Counted from the stretch's first letter, positions 9,290 through 18,621 are shown. The stretch is DNA of 64,000 bases from JBBIJO01 sp037445895 (GCA_037445895.1 JBBIJO010000002.1:219308-283307); one strand, 5' to 3'. Translations and numbers: made by a program. The notes: a model not told the origin generated them from the letters alone.

Positions 9290-9668
9290 TTACTTTATAA
9301 CTATCAATACCACACAATCTTGCGACGTTTTCCTTTATTTTTTGTTTGAAATCCCCTAACCTAACTAATTCAAACACTATAGTAACATCAACATTAACAA
9401 TGGTTTTACCATCTTGTTTTAAAATATCGAGAACTTGTTCAAGCAATTTGCTGCTTTCTATGTCCTTGAATCTAAAATCTGTATCGGGGAATAATGTTCC
9501 TATATCACCTTTCCCCATTGCACCAAGTAAAGCATCGATGAGGGAATGCAGAACAACATCGCCATCACTATGTGCAATAGGACCGAATTGCTCTTCAATT
9601 AAAATTCCACCAAGAAATAATTTCCGTCCTTCAACAATTCTATGCGAATCGAAACCAAAACCAACCAT
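9204..9668 (-). CDS. ispF: 2-C-methyl-D-erythritol 2,4-cyclodiphosphate synthase
   Basis: IspF converts CDP-ME 2-phosphate to MEcPP and CMP in the cytosolic MEP pathway for isoprenoid precursors. These would also feed the squalene-type synthases found later in the window. The 154-residue protein has the metal-binding DSH motif at the N terminus (GFGFDSHRI), HSDGDVVLHSLIDALLGA, DIGTLFPDTD and the C-terminal signature KAKTNEKMGYIGRGEGIEA. Length is exactly typical. It lies 5 bases after the manC-like gene, and its last 86 bases overlap the longest reading of the histidine kinase gene. Confidence 0.97.
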   Translation of the reverse strand: MVGFGFDSHRIVEGRKLFLGGILIEEQFGPIAHSDGDVVLHSLIDALLGAMGKGDIGTLFPDTDFRFKDIESSKLLEQVLDILKQDGKTIVNVDVTIVFELVRLGDFKQKIKENVARLCGIDSYKVNVKAKTNEKMGYIGRGEGIEAFCICQIE

Positions 9669-9673
9669 ATCAT

Positions 9674-12184
9674 TTAAACATCATCGTGTAACCAATTTTG
9701 GACTAATCCAGCATATTTTTTTGATAAAGACACCGCTGTATCATATTGGTCGCTTTCGCCAATTATTAAAAATTCGGGCTTTTCGAGGTCAGGATAGAGC
9801 AAAACCGCATCACCATTGATGAATAATTTCACACCTTCGACCAATAAATGTTTAAATTCTGACGCATATTCTAATGCACGGCGAATAACCTTCCCTTTGA
9901 ATTCCCATGGACATTCGACATTCATAATATATTTGAAACGGCGCGGGAGTTGCTCATCTAATTCGGTTACCTTATAATTAGTTTTTGCTAACATTTCAAG
10001 AATTTTTCCAATTGTAAACATTCCATCACTGGCGAATAAAAAATCTGCAAAAATGAATCCTCCCCAAACACCGCCAACAAATAGAACGTTTTCTTGGCGA
10101 GTTGCTTCCATCATTGCTGAATGAGAATTTTTAATTCTAAACACCTCAACGTTATAATCTTTTGCAATTTGTTCAATTTCGTTGGTCGACACAATAGAAA
10201 TCGCAATTTTATATGGTTCGCGATGGCGATTAGTTTCGAGAAATAACTTTGTAACAATTGCAAGCAACCGTTGTGGGTCGTAAAGAACACCGCGGTGGTC
10301 AACGAGAGAAATTTTCTCGGCGCCAGGCTCGATTATAAAACCAAGCTCATAGCCTAATGATTTCATTATTCGAGTTGCCTCATTGCTTCCCTCTTCGGTA
10401 ACTCCCGATTGCATAGGTTTGTGCCGCATAACATCTACATAATCGTGCAGCGAAAGTGTTTCGGCATTCAAAGACCCCAGAATAATCGGAAAAATTGAAG
10501 ATGCCAAACCATAGGAATAATCCATTAATATTTTAAACTTCCGGCTTCTTATTAATTCAGCATCGAGAGATTGCAGATAGCGATTGATATAAATCTCGTT
10601 TGTCCTTTCTGGATAAAATAATTGCCCTATCTCGCTATAATGAACCCGCTTAATATCCTCGCCAAAGAAATAGCGTTCGATAGTCTTTGTTTTAGATAAA
10701 TCAATATCGCGTCCATCGCTACTAAATATAATAATGTCTGTATTATCGGGATTTCGAGGGGAACGACGAACATGCAAGCCCCCCACATATTTTCCGGTTC
10801 GAAGTTCTTGGCGAGTTTGAGGGATAGAGGTTGTTTGCAAATCATTAACATTAACTCCAACCGAGGCAATTCCGGCAGTGATTGAACGCTTGATAATTCG
10901 AGAAACTTTGTCGGGGTCACGGCTTGCAAGTATAGTCGAATTTTTGCCAAAGGTCATTCCTATTGCAGCACCCAACTTAGCTCCAAATTCCGGATTTATT
11001 TCAACATTGGAGATTCCAGATATTCTTGCCCCTGTCAACAATTCACGTAACCATCTTTCTTCTTGGACAAGCGAGCGAGACACCCGAGCACCCTCCTCGA
11101 CATGCTTTAATGGCCATAATTTGATATTCGGAAGCAGAGTTGCCTTGTTGCCAATTGAACATCCAACAGAAATAAAAACATTTTCCGAAATTGTAACTGA
11201 ATCACCTATCACACAATCGCTACACACAACATCATCGTTTAATTCGGAAAAATTGCCAATCTTTACATTGTCCCAAATTGTTACACCCCCCAGCCTTACA
11301 CCCATACCAATACGAACGTTACTACCAATTACGCTATCGGTAATTTCGGAATAGTCTCCTATTGTTGTATTATCGCCAACAACAACAGTTCCTCTCAGCT
11401 TAGCACTTGGCGAGACTACCGAGTTTTTGCCAATGTATAAATTACCTTTCTTTGTCCCTTTGTATTTTAATTTTACAACGCCATGCAAAGCATCTTGTTG
11501 GCCTTTCTGATATTCATTTAGATTCCCCACATCTTTCCAATATCCGCTTGCAATAAATCCATAAAGAGGCAATTTATTTCTCAACATCAAAGGAAATAAA
11601 TCCTTGCTAAAGTCAAATTCCTGCTGGTATGGTATTAAATGCATTACTTCTGGTTCAATAATGTAGATACCGGTGTTAATAGTATCAGAAAACACCTCGC
11701 CCCACGAAGGTTTTTCGAGAAAACGAGTGATGCGCCCTTCGGCATCGGTAATAACAATACCATACTGCAATGGTGTTGCAACTCTTGTCAATAGAATTGT
11801 CGCTTTTGAATTTTTCCTCACGTGAAATTCCAGTGCCTCTTTAATATTAAAGTCGGTAAGTAAATCGCCGCTAATAACAATAAACCTTTCATCTAAATAT
11901 TCGTATGCATTTCGAACAGCTCCCGCCGTTCCATAATCGGCAGTTGCTAGAACATACTTCATATCTACGCCAAAATCGGAACCATCCCTGAAGTATTCAG
12001 TTATAACGTCGGGTTGAAAATAAAGGACCGATACAATTTTTGTGATGTCATATTCTTTCAAAAGATTTACAATATGCTCCATCATAGGAATATTTACAAT
12101 TGGAACCATCGGTTTGGGAACTGTCATTGTTAACGGACGCAAACGAGTCCCAAAGCCCCCTGCCATTACAACTGCTTGATTCAT
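9674..12184 (-). CDS. NDP-sugar pyrophosphorylase fused to a degenerate phosphomannomutase-like domain
   Basis: An 836-residue fusion, probably making a GDP- or NDP-activated sugar for envelope glycans. Residues 1-235 are a nucleotidyltransferase (VVMAGGFGTRLRPLT at 5-19, PKPMVPI, SGDLLTD metal site, FLEKPSWGE, NTGIYI, YWKDVG). Residues 245-350 are a left-handed beta-helix of hexapeptide repeats. Residues 385-836 align by pattern with phosphomannomutase/phosphoglucomutase. The catalytic loop normally written TASHNP reads HVRRSPRNPDN here (about 471-481), and the DGDxDR-type metal loop reads IEPGAEKISLVD. Both active-site features are therefore gone. Mannose-1-phosphate guanylyltransferase is the likeliest activity, but the sugar cannot be fixed from sequence. 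Confidence 0.88.
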   Translation of the reverse strand: MNQAVVMAGGFGTRLRPLTMTVPKPMVPIVNIPMMEHIVNLLKEYDITKIVSVLYFQPDVITEYFRDGSDFGVDMKYVLATADYGTAGAVRNAYEYLDERFIVISGDLLTDFNIKEALEFHVRKNSKATILLTRVATPLQYGIVITDAEGRITRFLEKPSWGEVFSDTINTGIYIIEPEVMHLIPYQQEFDFSKDLFPLMLRNKLPLYGFIASGYWKDVGNLNEYQKGQQDALHGVVKLKYKGTKKGNLYIGKNSVVSPSAKLRGTVVVGDNTTIGDYSEITDSVIGSNVRIGMGVRLGGVTIWDNVKIGNFSELNDDVVCSDCVIGDSVTISENVFISVGCSIGNKATLLPNIKLWPLKHVEEGARVSRSLVQEERWLRELLTGARISGISNVEINPEFGAKLGAAIGMTFGKNSTILASRDPDKVSRIIKRSITAGIASVGVNVNDLQTTSIPQTRQELRTGKYVGGLHVRRSPRNPDNTDIIIFSSDGRDIDLSKTKTIERYFFGEDIKRVHYSEIGQLFYPERTNEIYINRYLQSLDAELIRSRKFKILMDYSYGLASSIFPIILGSLNAETLSLHDYVDVMRHKPMQSGVTEEGSNEATRIMKSLGYELGFIIEPGAEKISLVDHRGVLYDPQRLLAIVTKLFLETNRHREPYKIAISIVSTNEIEQIAKDYNVEVFRIKNSHSAMMEATRQENVLFVGGVWGGFIFADFLFASDGMFTIGKILEMLAKTNYKVTELDEQLPRRFKYIMNVECPWEFKGKVIRRALEYASEFKHLLVEGVKLFINGDAVLLYPDLEKPEFLIIGESDQYDTAVSLSKKYAGLVQNWLHDDV

Positions 12185-12335
12185 CTCTTCACCATATCTT
12201 TGAAAAAATCAACAAATCGGCAAACGAAAAATAACAAATTATTACGAAACAAATGGGAAAAATTCAATGCTATTTTGTAAAATCAGATGTTCCCAAAAAC
12301 GTTTTTTATATTTTTATTCAATTAAAGGAGGTTTT

Positions 12336-13721
12336 GTGAAATCTTTTGTTCTTTTTGCTCTTTTCGCTCTTTTAGTATCGGCTGCTTCTTTTTCGCAACC
12401 GGCTGCTCCATTGCAAATTCAAGTTGGCAAAAGCCCGACTTTCGCTTATGGATACTACGATTTCGTTTCCCACGATTTTCGCCTCGAATTTTTTACTATT
12501 GGCTACGATGCAAATTTCGATAAGAAAGAAGACCCGGACGATGAAAAACCTGCTTGGTATAGATTAACATATTCGAAAATTATTACTGGAAATACAACCC
12601 CAGAAAAAGTTCGCGATTTTCCTTTCGCGTCGTTGAATTTCCCCACCCGAATTGCAATCGACGAATCCAGCGGTCTTGTTTTTGTCCCAAATAAAAGCCC
12701 GAAAATTGCACAATATAATCTTGCCGACGGAGCTTTGACCGATGAACTATTTGCAGCCGACTCGAACGATATAGGATTTACCATTACTGCAATACACAAA
12801 TACGATAAATTCCTATTCGTTAGCATAAGATACACCGGCATATTGGACACCGTTCTCCGTAATTTCGTAAACGTAATCGATTTGCAAACAAAAAAAATTA
12901 TTCTAACAATCGAAGCTCCCCAAATGGTCCAACAAACTATTGTTGCCAACAATAAACTTTTTATCCTTGGCGAAGGTAATTTCGGCGAAGAGTCCTCGCA
13001 AATCACGGTTTACGACATTTCAGACTTGCAGAACTCTAATGTAAGCTTCATTAACTCAATAAATGTTGGGAACACTGGAAATCATCTTAGTATATATCCA
13101 CCAAATAAATTAGTCGTAACTGTTAACGGTAGCCACACTATCCACATCGTTAACACCGAGAACCTACAAATCGAGAAGACTATTCAATTGCCTACATCGG
13201 GTTACAATGGACCCCGAGAATCCCAGCCCTACGGCGATAATACAATTATAACCACTGCGTACGATGGGAAATTGTATCTACACAGTGTCGATGGTTTGTT
13301 GCTTTCAACCATTAATCTCGAGAACAAATTGGAAGGTATATTCACCTACGTTTCGCCTAACCCAAACATTAAGTTCGATATTGTAGTTGTAACCAGTCCT
13401 TTCAAAGAGGATTACTCGCCCAACAATATTACATATATTATGGTCAACTTTACAAGTGTTGACGAAAAAAATCCTCCCAGTGTTTACTTGTATCCAACTC
13501 CAGCAACTTCATTTATAAAATTGAATATTCAAACACCAATCAACAACTTAAGCAAATTCGAAATCATCGATAATGTAGGTAATATTATTCGCACGTATTC
13601 TTTCGATGTTCTTGGGTCGGAAATTTTACTTCCTATCGACGGAATCTCTCCCGGAACGTATTTCGCACGAATTACATCCGACGAAAAAATATTGATTATC
13701 CCATTTTCGATAATCCGTTGA
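12336..13721 (+). CDS. T9SS-exported beta-propeller surface protein (BtuG/DUF5074-like)
   Basis: The start is set at the GTG at 12336, preceded by AAAGGAGG (12324-12331); the ATG at 12267 is in frame but adds residues before a clear signal peptide (SFVLFALFALLVSAASFSQ). The 461-residue product looks like repeated propeller blades. The phrase KLFILGEGNFGEE...ITVYD resembles the NEGNF blade signature I associate with DUF5074/YncE-like surface proteins, including the corrinoid-binding BtuG. The last ~80 residues (VYLYPTPATSFIKLNI, GNIIRTYSF, GISPGTYFARI) form a type-A T9SS sorting domain. Its stop overlaps the start of the TonB receptor gene by 4 bases, so the pair probably works together. The ligand is unknown. 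Confidence 0.82.
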   Translation: MKSFVLFALFALLVSAASFSQPAAPLQIQVGKSPTFAYGYYDFVSHDFRLEFFTIGYDANFDKKEDPDDEKPAWYRLTYSKIITGNTTPEKVRDFPFASLNFPTRIAIDESSGLVFVPNKSPKIAQYNLADGALTDELFAADSNDIGFTITAIHKYDKFLFVSIRYTGILDTVLRNFVNVIDLQTKKIILTIEAPQMVQQTIVANNKLFILGEGNFGEESSQITVYDISDLQNSNVSFINSINVGNTGNHLSIYPPNKLVVTVNGSHTIHIVNTENLQIEKTIQLPTSGYNGPRESQPYGDNTIITTAYDGKLYLHSVDGLLLSTINLENKLEGIFTYVSPNPNIKFDIVVVTSPFKEDYSPNNITYIMVNFTSVDEKNPPSVYLYPTPATSFIKLNIQTPINNLSKFEIIDNVGNIIRTYSFDVLGSEILLPIDGISPGTYFARITSDEKILIIPFSIIR

Positions 13722-15652
13722 TGACACGACTAATATTTGTTGCTTTACTATTTCGTATCTTTTTATTCGGATTTCTTTATTCACAAGATACAGTTGAAAT
13801 TCGAACAAAAGAGATTAAAGTCGAGGGTGAAAAAATTTTGTCCTACACACCAACGAAGTTTTTTTCATCCTCGACAGCTTCTTTAATCGAATCAGTGCAA
13901 TTCGGTTTCAATAAGGTAATTACAAACCTCTATACTATACCGGGAGTTTACATTCGAGACTACGGTGGTTTAGGTGGCGTCAAAACCATTTCGGTTCGAG
14001 GATTGGGCGCTACGAACACCACAATCTTGATTGACGGAATTAAAATCAATACAACGCAAAATGGGCTTTTCGACTTGAGCCTGATTCCTTCGGGTTTCGT
14101 AAACAAAATTGAGCTACTTCGCGGCGGTTTTGCTTCGTTCTACGGAGGCAATGCGGCATCCGGGGTATTGAACCTCTCCCTTGCAAACGAAGAAAAAGGC
14201 AATATCCGAACAGCCTTCGAAACTGGTTCCTTCAATTCATATGGTTGGGATATTTCCTCGAATTTCCACGTATTCAACCAAATATCGCACTTTCTTGGAC
14301 TATCATATTTATCATCAAAAGGGGACTATCCTTTCACAACTTATCAATTTGGAGAAAAAAGGAACTACGAACGCGAAAATGGGAGTTTTTCGAACTTTTC
14401 AACTATCTTTTCGAACACTATAGAGTTCGATAATTCTTTATTGAAGGCAAACTTCCTTTTTAGTTCTGCTCGAAGGGGTGTTCCCGGCGCTGTGCTTCAA
14501 AACCAGATAGAATCGAAAAGAGCAAAACTCGACGATAAATTCTTCGTCGGTTCAATAGGTTTGCATAGCCAAATCTTCGACTCGACGTTATTTTCAATAA
14601 ATATTGATGCACAAATCCTAAACAACAAATTTTTCGACCCCGATGGAATTGGTGTTATAACCAAAAAGGAAACCGTTAAGTTCCTTAATAATGAATTCCA
14701 TTCGAGTATGAATTTTTTGCATACCACCGCTGGGTTCGAGTTAAATTTCATCGCAGAGCTTACGTTTGCCAGCTTGAAAGGCGATATGCTTCAACCAGAA
14801 GTAGGTAATTTTGTTCGCAGAATCTCGCAAGCTATTGGCTTTACTATAACAAAATCTTTTGCTATAGCTAAAAATCCTATCGAAGTTTTCGCATCTTATC
14901 GATTTGATTCATACAGCGACTTCTCGCCATACCATTCATTTTCTTTCGGAGGTCACGCCCAATTTTTCGATAATTTTTTGGGAACTAAATCCACTTTTTC
15001 GAGCAACTTTCGTGCTCCTTCATTCAACGAAATGTATTATTTAAACTATGGAACAAACAAATTAAAACCTGAACGTTCAACAACTTTCAATTTCGAAATC
15101 TATTCAAATTTTTATGAATATTTTCGCCTTACTTTAGCGTTGTTCTATACAATCACCATAGATAAAATAATTTCTATACCAAGGAATCCGTTACAATGGT
15201 CTGCCCAAAATCTTGGGCAATCACTTTCGAGAGGACTCGAAGCATCGCTTTTGGGCAAAATATCATTTTTCACGTATTCCCTTTCCTATACTTTCCAAGA
15301 CGTAATCGATGCCCAAAAGCATTCTTTGACACAACGGAAACACATTCCATATACCCCGAAGAGTTTACTATCTTGCAATGCAAGATTTAATATATTCAAA
15401 TATACATCTTTAGAATTTCGATGGTTCTATTCCAGTGAACGTTTTGCTCTGCCCGATAACTCAATCAACTCAAGGTTAAAACCCTATGCTCTTTTGGACG
15501 TAGCGCTCAACAGAGAACTGAAATTGGGCATTGTTAAATTTTTTATTACTTTTGAATTTTCAAATATTTTAAATACTGACTACGAAATTTATAAAAACTA
15601 TCCGATGGCTGGACGTTCGTTTAGAATTGAAATAGCTTCTGTCATTGAATAA
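13718..15652 (+). CDS. TonB-dependent outer-membrane receptor (BtuB-like)
   Basis: A 644-residue outer-membrane importer. It has a signal peptide (residues 1-22, ending YSQ) and a plug domain with TIPGVYIRDYGG, KTISVRGLGATNTTILIDGIKIN and ELLRGGFASFYGGNAASGVLN. A long beta-barrel follows, ending RSFRIEIASVIE. Length and plug pattern are close to BtuB-type receptors (about 600-650 residues), without a carboxypeptidase-like or secretin extension. It is translationally coupled to the upstream propeller gene (ATGA overlap). It could import a corrinoid, haem, siderophore or metal complex. No cobalamin riboswitch is visible upstream, so the substrate stays open. Confidence 0.9.
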   Translation: MMTRLIFVALLFRIFLFGFLYSQDTVEIRTKEIKVEGEKILSYTPTKFFSSSTASLIESVQFGFNKVITNLYTIPGVYIRDYGGLGGVKTISVRGLGATNTTILIDGIKINTTQNGLFDLSLIPSGFVNKIELLRGGFASFYGGNAASGVLNLSLANEEKGNIRTAFETGSFNSYGWDISSNFHVFNQISHFLGLSYLSSKGDYPFTTYQFGEKRNYERENGSFSNFSTIFSNTIEFDNSLLKANFLFSSARRGVPGAVLQNQIESKRAKLDDKFFVGSIGLHSQIFDSTLFSINIDAQILNNKFFDPDGIGVITKKETVKFLNNEFHSSMNFLHTTAGFELNFIAELTFASLKGDMLQPEVGNFVRRISQAIGFTITKSFAIAKNPIEVFASYRFDSYSDFSPYHSFSFGGHAQFFDNFLGTKSTFSSNFRAPSFNEMYYLNYGTNKLKPERSTTFNFEIYSNFYEYFRLTLALFYTITIDKIISIPRNPLQWSAQNLGQSLSRGLEASLLGKISFFTYSLSYTFQDVIDAQKHSLTQRKHIPYTPKSLLSCNARFNIFKYTSLEFRWFYSSERFALPDNSINSRLKPYALLDVALNRELKLGIVKFFITFEFSNILNTDYEIYKNYPMAGRSFRIEIASVIE

Positions 15653-15818
15653 AGCATAAACTATTCGCGAAGCAAACTAAAATCTTTGAAAATATGGAGT
15701 TTCGCAAATATCCTTTAAATAATTAACATAAATTGTTTACATTGCGTTTTGAATAAAAAATAAAATTATAAATAAGAAATTACGTTTATGTTATTTGATT
15801 AAATCTATTGGAGGTTTT

Positions 15819-16592
15819 ATGTTACCCAAATCACCCAAAATTATTTTTGTCTTTGTTTTTTCAATTCTCGCGTTACTTTCGGCTTGCAAAGAAAATTCGA
15901 CAGGTCCTAATGGCACACAAAAAGTATATGTTCCAACAACAATTGGAAGTTGGTGGATTTATTTCAACTACGCAATTGACTCAGCAGGCAATAAGCTCGC
16001 CGAGACTGAATATTACGACACAAGTCGAATCGTTGGCACACAAACTATAAGTGGAAAAACTGCTATTTTAATGGAAAGTCGCAACTCCCAAGGTTGGGCC
16101 GATACTATGTTTTTCGCATACGAAAATGGTAAATTATATACCTTCACGAATCTTTATAACAATGATATTGTTAACTTCGACGAACCACAATGGGTAATAC
16201 TTGCCGATTTTAACTCTTCTAATTGGAACATAATCCCCGATACAACTTTTCCACCAGTTGACGTTCCAATCGCCGACGTAGGAACAGCGAAACTAACCCT
16301 TACATTTTCGGTTAATGGCTCGAAAGGAACACAAAAAAATATCACAGTAAAAGGCAAATCAATTGCGTCCCAAGAAATCCTCAATACACTCACAATGAAG
16401 ATGAAATTTGAAGTTCCGGGTATTCCTTTGCCGTTTACTACCACGACAAATATAGTAATGCATCTATGGTTTGGAGAGAATACTGGATTGGTCCTTAGCC
16501 ACACCGACCCAGCGTCAATTGATATTGTACTTACGAAATACTGGATAGGAGGGCACCACCAGGAACTGATTGACTACTACATTGCTCCTTAG
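15819..16592 (+). CDS. Secreted lipoprotein, unknown function
   Basis: The ATG at 15819 follows TTGGAGG (15809-15814) and gives a 257-residue product. It has a lipoprotein signal peptide ending in LLSAC and a Ser/Thr/Gly/Pro-rich linker (STGPNG), common in surface lipoproteins of this phylum. The mature part is beta-rich and contains no motif I recognise. It follows the propeller and TonB receptor by 166 bases on the same strand and precedes a strong terminator. It may be a third component of that surface locus, as in Bacteroides vitamin-binding loci, but that role is inference. Confidence 0.75.
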   Translation: MLPKSPKIIFVFVFSILALLSACKENSTGPNGTQKVYVPTTIGSWWIYFNYAIDSAGNKLAETEYYDTSRIVGTQTISGKTAILMESRNSQGWADTMFFAYENGKLYTFTNLYNNDIVNFDEPQWVILADFNSSNWNIIPDTTFPPVDVPIADVGTAKLTLTFSVNGSKGTQKNITVKGKSIASQEILNTLTMKMKFEVPGIPLPFTTTTNIVMHLWFGENTGLVLSHTDPASIDIVLTKYWIGGHHQELIDYYIAP

Positions 16593-16611
16593 TTCAAAAA
16601 TATTCGATACC

Positions 16612-16653
16612 AAAAGAGAAAGGGGTTCATTCGAATGAACCCCTTTCTCTTTT
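16612..16653. terminator. Perfect 42-base palindromic bidirectional terminator
   Basis: The sequence AAAAGAGAAAGGGGTTCATTC is followed immediately by its exact reverse complement, and T/A runs extend on both sides. It lies between two convergent genes (lipoprotein on plus, deoxyhypusine-synthase-like on minus) and can serve both strands. Confidence 0.92.
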
Positions 16654-16669
16654 TAAACTATTTTACTCC

Positions 16670-17725
16670 TCATTTAGCCGAAACTACGGAATAATCTTTT
16701 TCAAGGGATTTATTGTATTCTTTTGGTTGTCTTTGTTTCCAACTGCCTTTGTGGTATGCATACGAAGCCAAAAGAGGAAATGCAATCGTGGCTTCCGAAA
16801 ATACCATTTGTTCGTAGGTTGTTTCGACTTTCCCCCAAGAACTTGCCTCTTTCAAAGTCGAGCCGCTCAATCCTCCGTCGCGTTCATCGGCAACGGTTAT
16901 TTGAACTGCATATTTATGCATTTTAGATTCAACTCCAAGGACATCGCAAGCAACAACAACATCTTGAGTAAAGTTCTTTGGGACACCACCACCAATCATT
17001 ACGATACCAGTTTCGCTCGATACAATCTTGATTTTTGTAAGTTCAAGAAAATCTTTTGCCGAATCAATTGAAACGGTTGGACCAACTGTATGATATTGAT
17101 GATAAATCAATCCAAATCCAGCGGAACAATCGGAAAATGCAGGAACAAATATTGGAACACCCTTCTCGTATGCAATCCGAACAACGGAATCTTCGCCTTT
17201 TCCGTTTTCTACTAAGTATTTCCCCATTTCAACAATAAATTCACGGGAACTATATGGGCGCGGTTCTATTTTCGAAGCAATTTCGGCAATTGTCATATCG
17301 CACACACGCAAATCTTCTTCGTCAATATATGTATCGTATATTCTATCAATCATCAACTCGCGGAGTTCGTTATCGTCCACAAACTGAGTCCCCTGATAAT
17401 GTTTAAATCCAAGGGCTTCGAAAAAGTCCTGGTCAACAATTATAGCTCCAGTCGAAACAATGACATCAATCATATTATTACGAAGAAGGTCCGCAACGAT
17501 TTTCTTTAACCCTGCACTAAACAAAGAGCCTGCAAGAGTCAAAATAATCGTACAATTTCTATCGGCAAGCATCATATCGTAAATTTTCGAAGCACGGTAA
17601 AGATTTCTTGCTTGGAAAGCCATACCCCCCATCGCTTCGACTAAATCCACAACATTGTGCTTGGCGATATCAATATGTTCGATAGTTTTTTGGGGATTAA
17701 GAAATTCCCTCTTTCTATTTTCCAT
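16670..17725 (-). CDS. Deoxyhypusine synthase-like protein
   Basis: The ATG at 17725 is chosen because TTAGGAG precedes it by 6 bases; a longer in-frame start at 17740 overlaps the upstream gene. The 351-residue product belongs to the deoxyhypusine synthase fold, an NAD-dependent spermidine aminobutyltransferase. It has LAGSLFSAGLKKIVADLL, DVIVSTGAI, VPAFSDCSAGFG, MIGGGVPKNF and the C-terminal EASSWGKV, which carries the catalytic lysine (K299). Bacteria lack eIF5A, the usual substrate. It may therefore make a polyamine such as homospermidine or modify another protein; this is inference. It is the last gene of a minus-strand run after the rhomboid-like gene. Confidence 0.88.
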   Translation of the reverse strand: MENRKREFLNPQKTIEHIDIAKHNVVDLVEAMGGMAFQARNLYRASKIYDMMLADRNCTIILTLAGSLFSAGLKKIVADLLRNNMIDVIVSTGAIIVDQDFFEALGFKHYQGTQFVDDNELRELMIDRIYDTYIDEEDLRVCDMTIAEIASKIEPRPYSSREFIVEMGKYLVENGKGEDSVVRIAYEKGVPIFVPAFSDCSAGFGLIYHQYHTVGPTVSIDSAKDFLELTKIKIVSSETGIVMIGGGVPKNFTQDVVVACDVLGVESKMHKYAVQITVADERDGGLSGSTLKEASSWGKVETTYEQMVFSEATIAFPLLASYAYHKGSWKQRQPKEYNKSLEKDYSVVSAK

Positions 17726-17739
17726 AGAATCTCCTAACA

Positions 17740-18621
17740 TTATTTAATTCTTTTTGAATATTCGCGAAGGAACTGAATTTCGTCTTTCGTTAATGCATCC
17801 TTGCCTTTTTCGTTGATTTTATCGAGGATTTGGTTCAGTTTGTCTTCGGAATAATTAAATTCAAAAAATTTGTTGGTAACATTTTCAACTTCTTCGGCGA
17901 GTCTAATTTCCAAATCTTTTTCAACGAGTTCCATTTCTTCGGATTCTTCGAGGCGCTTTTTAAAGCTACGATACTGTTGGTAACGACGATTCATCATTTC
18001 GGCAGTGAACGACCGCACTTGCAAATAAGTCATAAGCCCGATAAATATTCCACACATTGCGAATGCAAAAGAATTTACAAGAGTTGACCTTTGATAAATA
18101 AATGAATCGACGGTAGCAGCCATAATCCAAAAAATAATAACAATGGCTGTTTGTATTACCGAACGCTGCGAAATGGGTTCGTATTGATTTACAATCCTTA
18201 AATAGATTAGAAAATACAATGTAAGAATGAAGAACGACAACCCTTCCGTTCCAGCAAGATAAAAATTTTCACGTGCAAACAAACCAGTAACAATCAACCC
18301 TTGAAAAGGTATGTATGCAACTAAAAAAATCGGGAAAAAGTTTTCTCTGAAAGTCGATTCAACCTTCGGACCAATAAACCAAAAAGCAAATGAAAATAAA
18401 ATTGCTTCGGCAATCGACAGCGAAACAAACGGATACGTAAAAAGACGCCAAATTTCTAAGTTATATACTAACAACTTAGGATTCAACGCCATAAATTCAG
18501 AAGTTTTCGAGCCGAGAAAATAAATCACAATATGGCTTAAAAGAAAAAATATCAGAAATAACCTCGAAAAAAAATATCGGCTACTTCTAAGCCTATATTC
18601 CAGCCCCATCCCCATTCCCAT
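17740..18621 (-). CDS. Rhomboid-family membrane protein lacking the catalytic serine
   Basis: A protein of up to 293 residues with six membrane segments between about 18 and 205 and a charged cytoplasmic tail (about 215-293; coiled-coil-like, KRLEESEEMELVEKDLE). The rhomboid/Derlin pattern is visible (EIWRLFTYPFVS, then WFIGPKVESTF). The active-site GxSG position reads AGTEGLS, so the nucleophilic serine appears absent, and no clear catalytic His is seen. It is therefore probably a non-proteolytic pseudo-rhomboid. The start could be at 18621, 18615 or 18609 (repeated Met-Gly), overlapping nuoE by 17-29 bases; no Shine-Dalgarno decides between them. Confidence 0.75.
   Translation of the reverse strand: MGMGMGLEYRLRSSRYFFSRLFLIFFLLSHIVIYFLGSKTSEFMALNPKLLVYNLEIWRLFTYPFVSLSIAEAILFSFAFWFIGPKVESTFRENFFPIFLVAYIPFQGLIVTGLFARENFYLAGTEGLSFFILTLYFLIYLRIVNQYEPISQRSVIQTAIVIIFWIMAATVDSFIYQRSTLVNSFAFAMCGIFIGLMTYLQVRSFTAEMMNRRYQQYRSFKKRLEESEEMELVEKDLEIRLAEEVENVTNKFFEFNYSEDKLNQILDKINEKGKDALTKDEIQFLREYSKRIK

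Noticed and set aside
9346..9819. 157-codon plus-strand frame opposite ispF
   Set aside because: Lies antisense to two confidently identified enzymes and shows no domain of its own.
10878..11354. 158-codon plus-strand frame inside the manC-like gene
   Set aside because: Antisense shadow of the hexapeptide-repeat and linker region; the minus-strand protein is clearly real.
12185..12335. Possible cobalamin riboswitch before the propeller/TonB locus
   Set aside because: No B12-box (GCCACTG-like) and too little GC-rich structure; the spacer is short and AT-rich.
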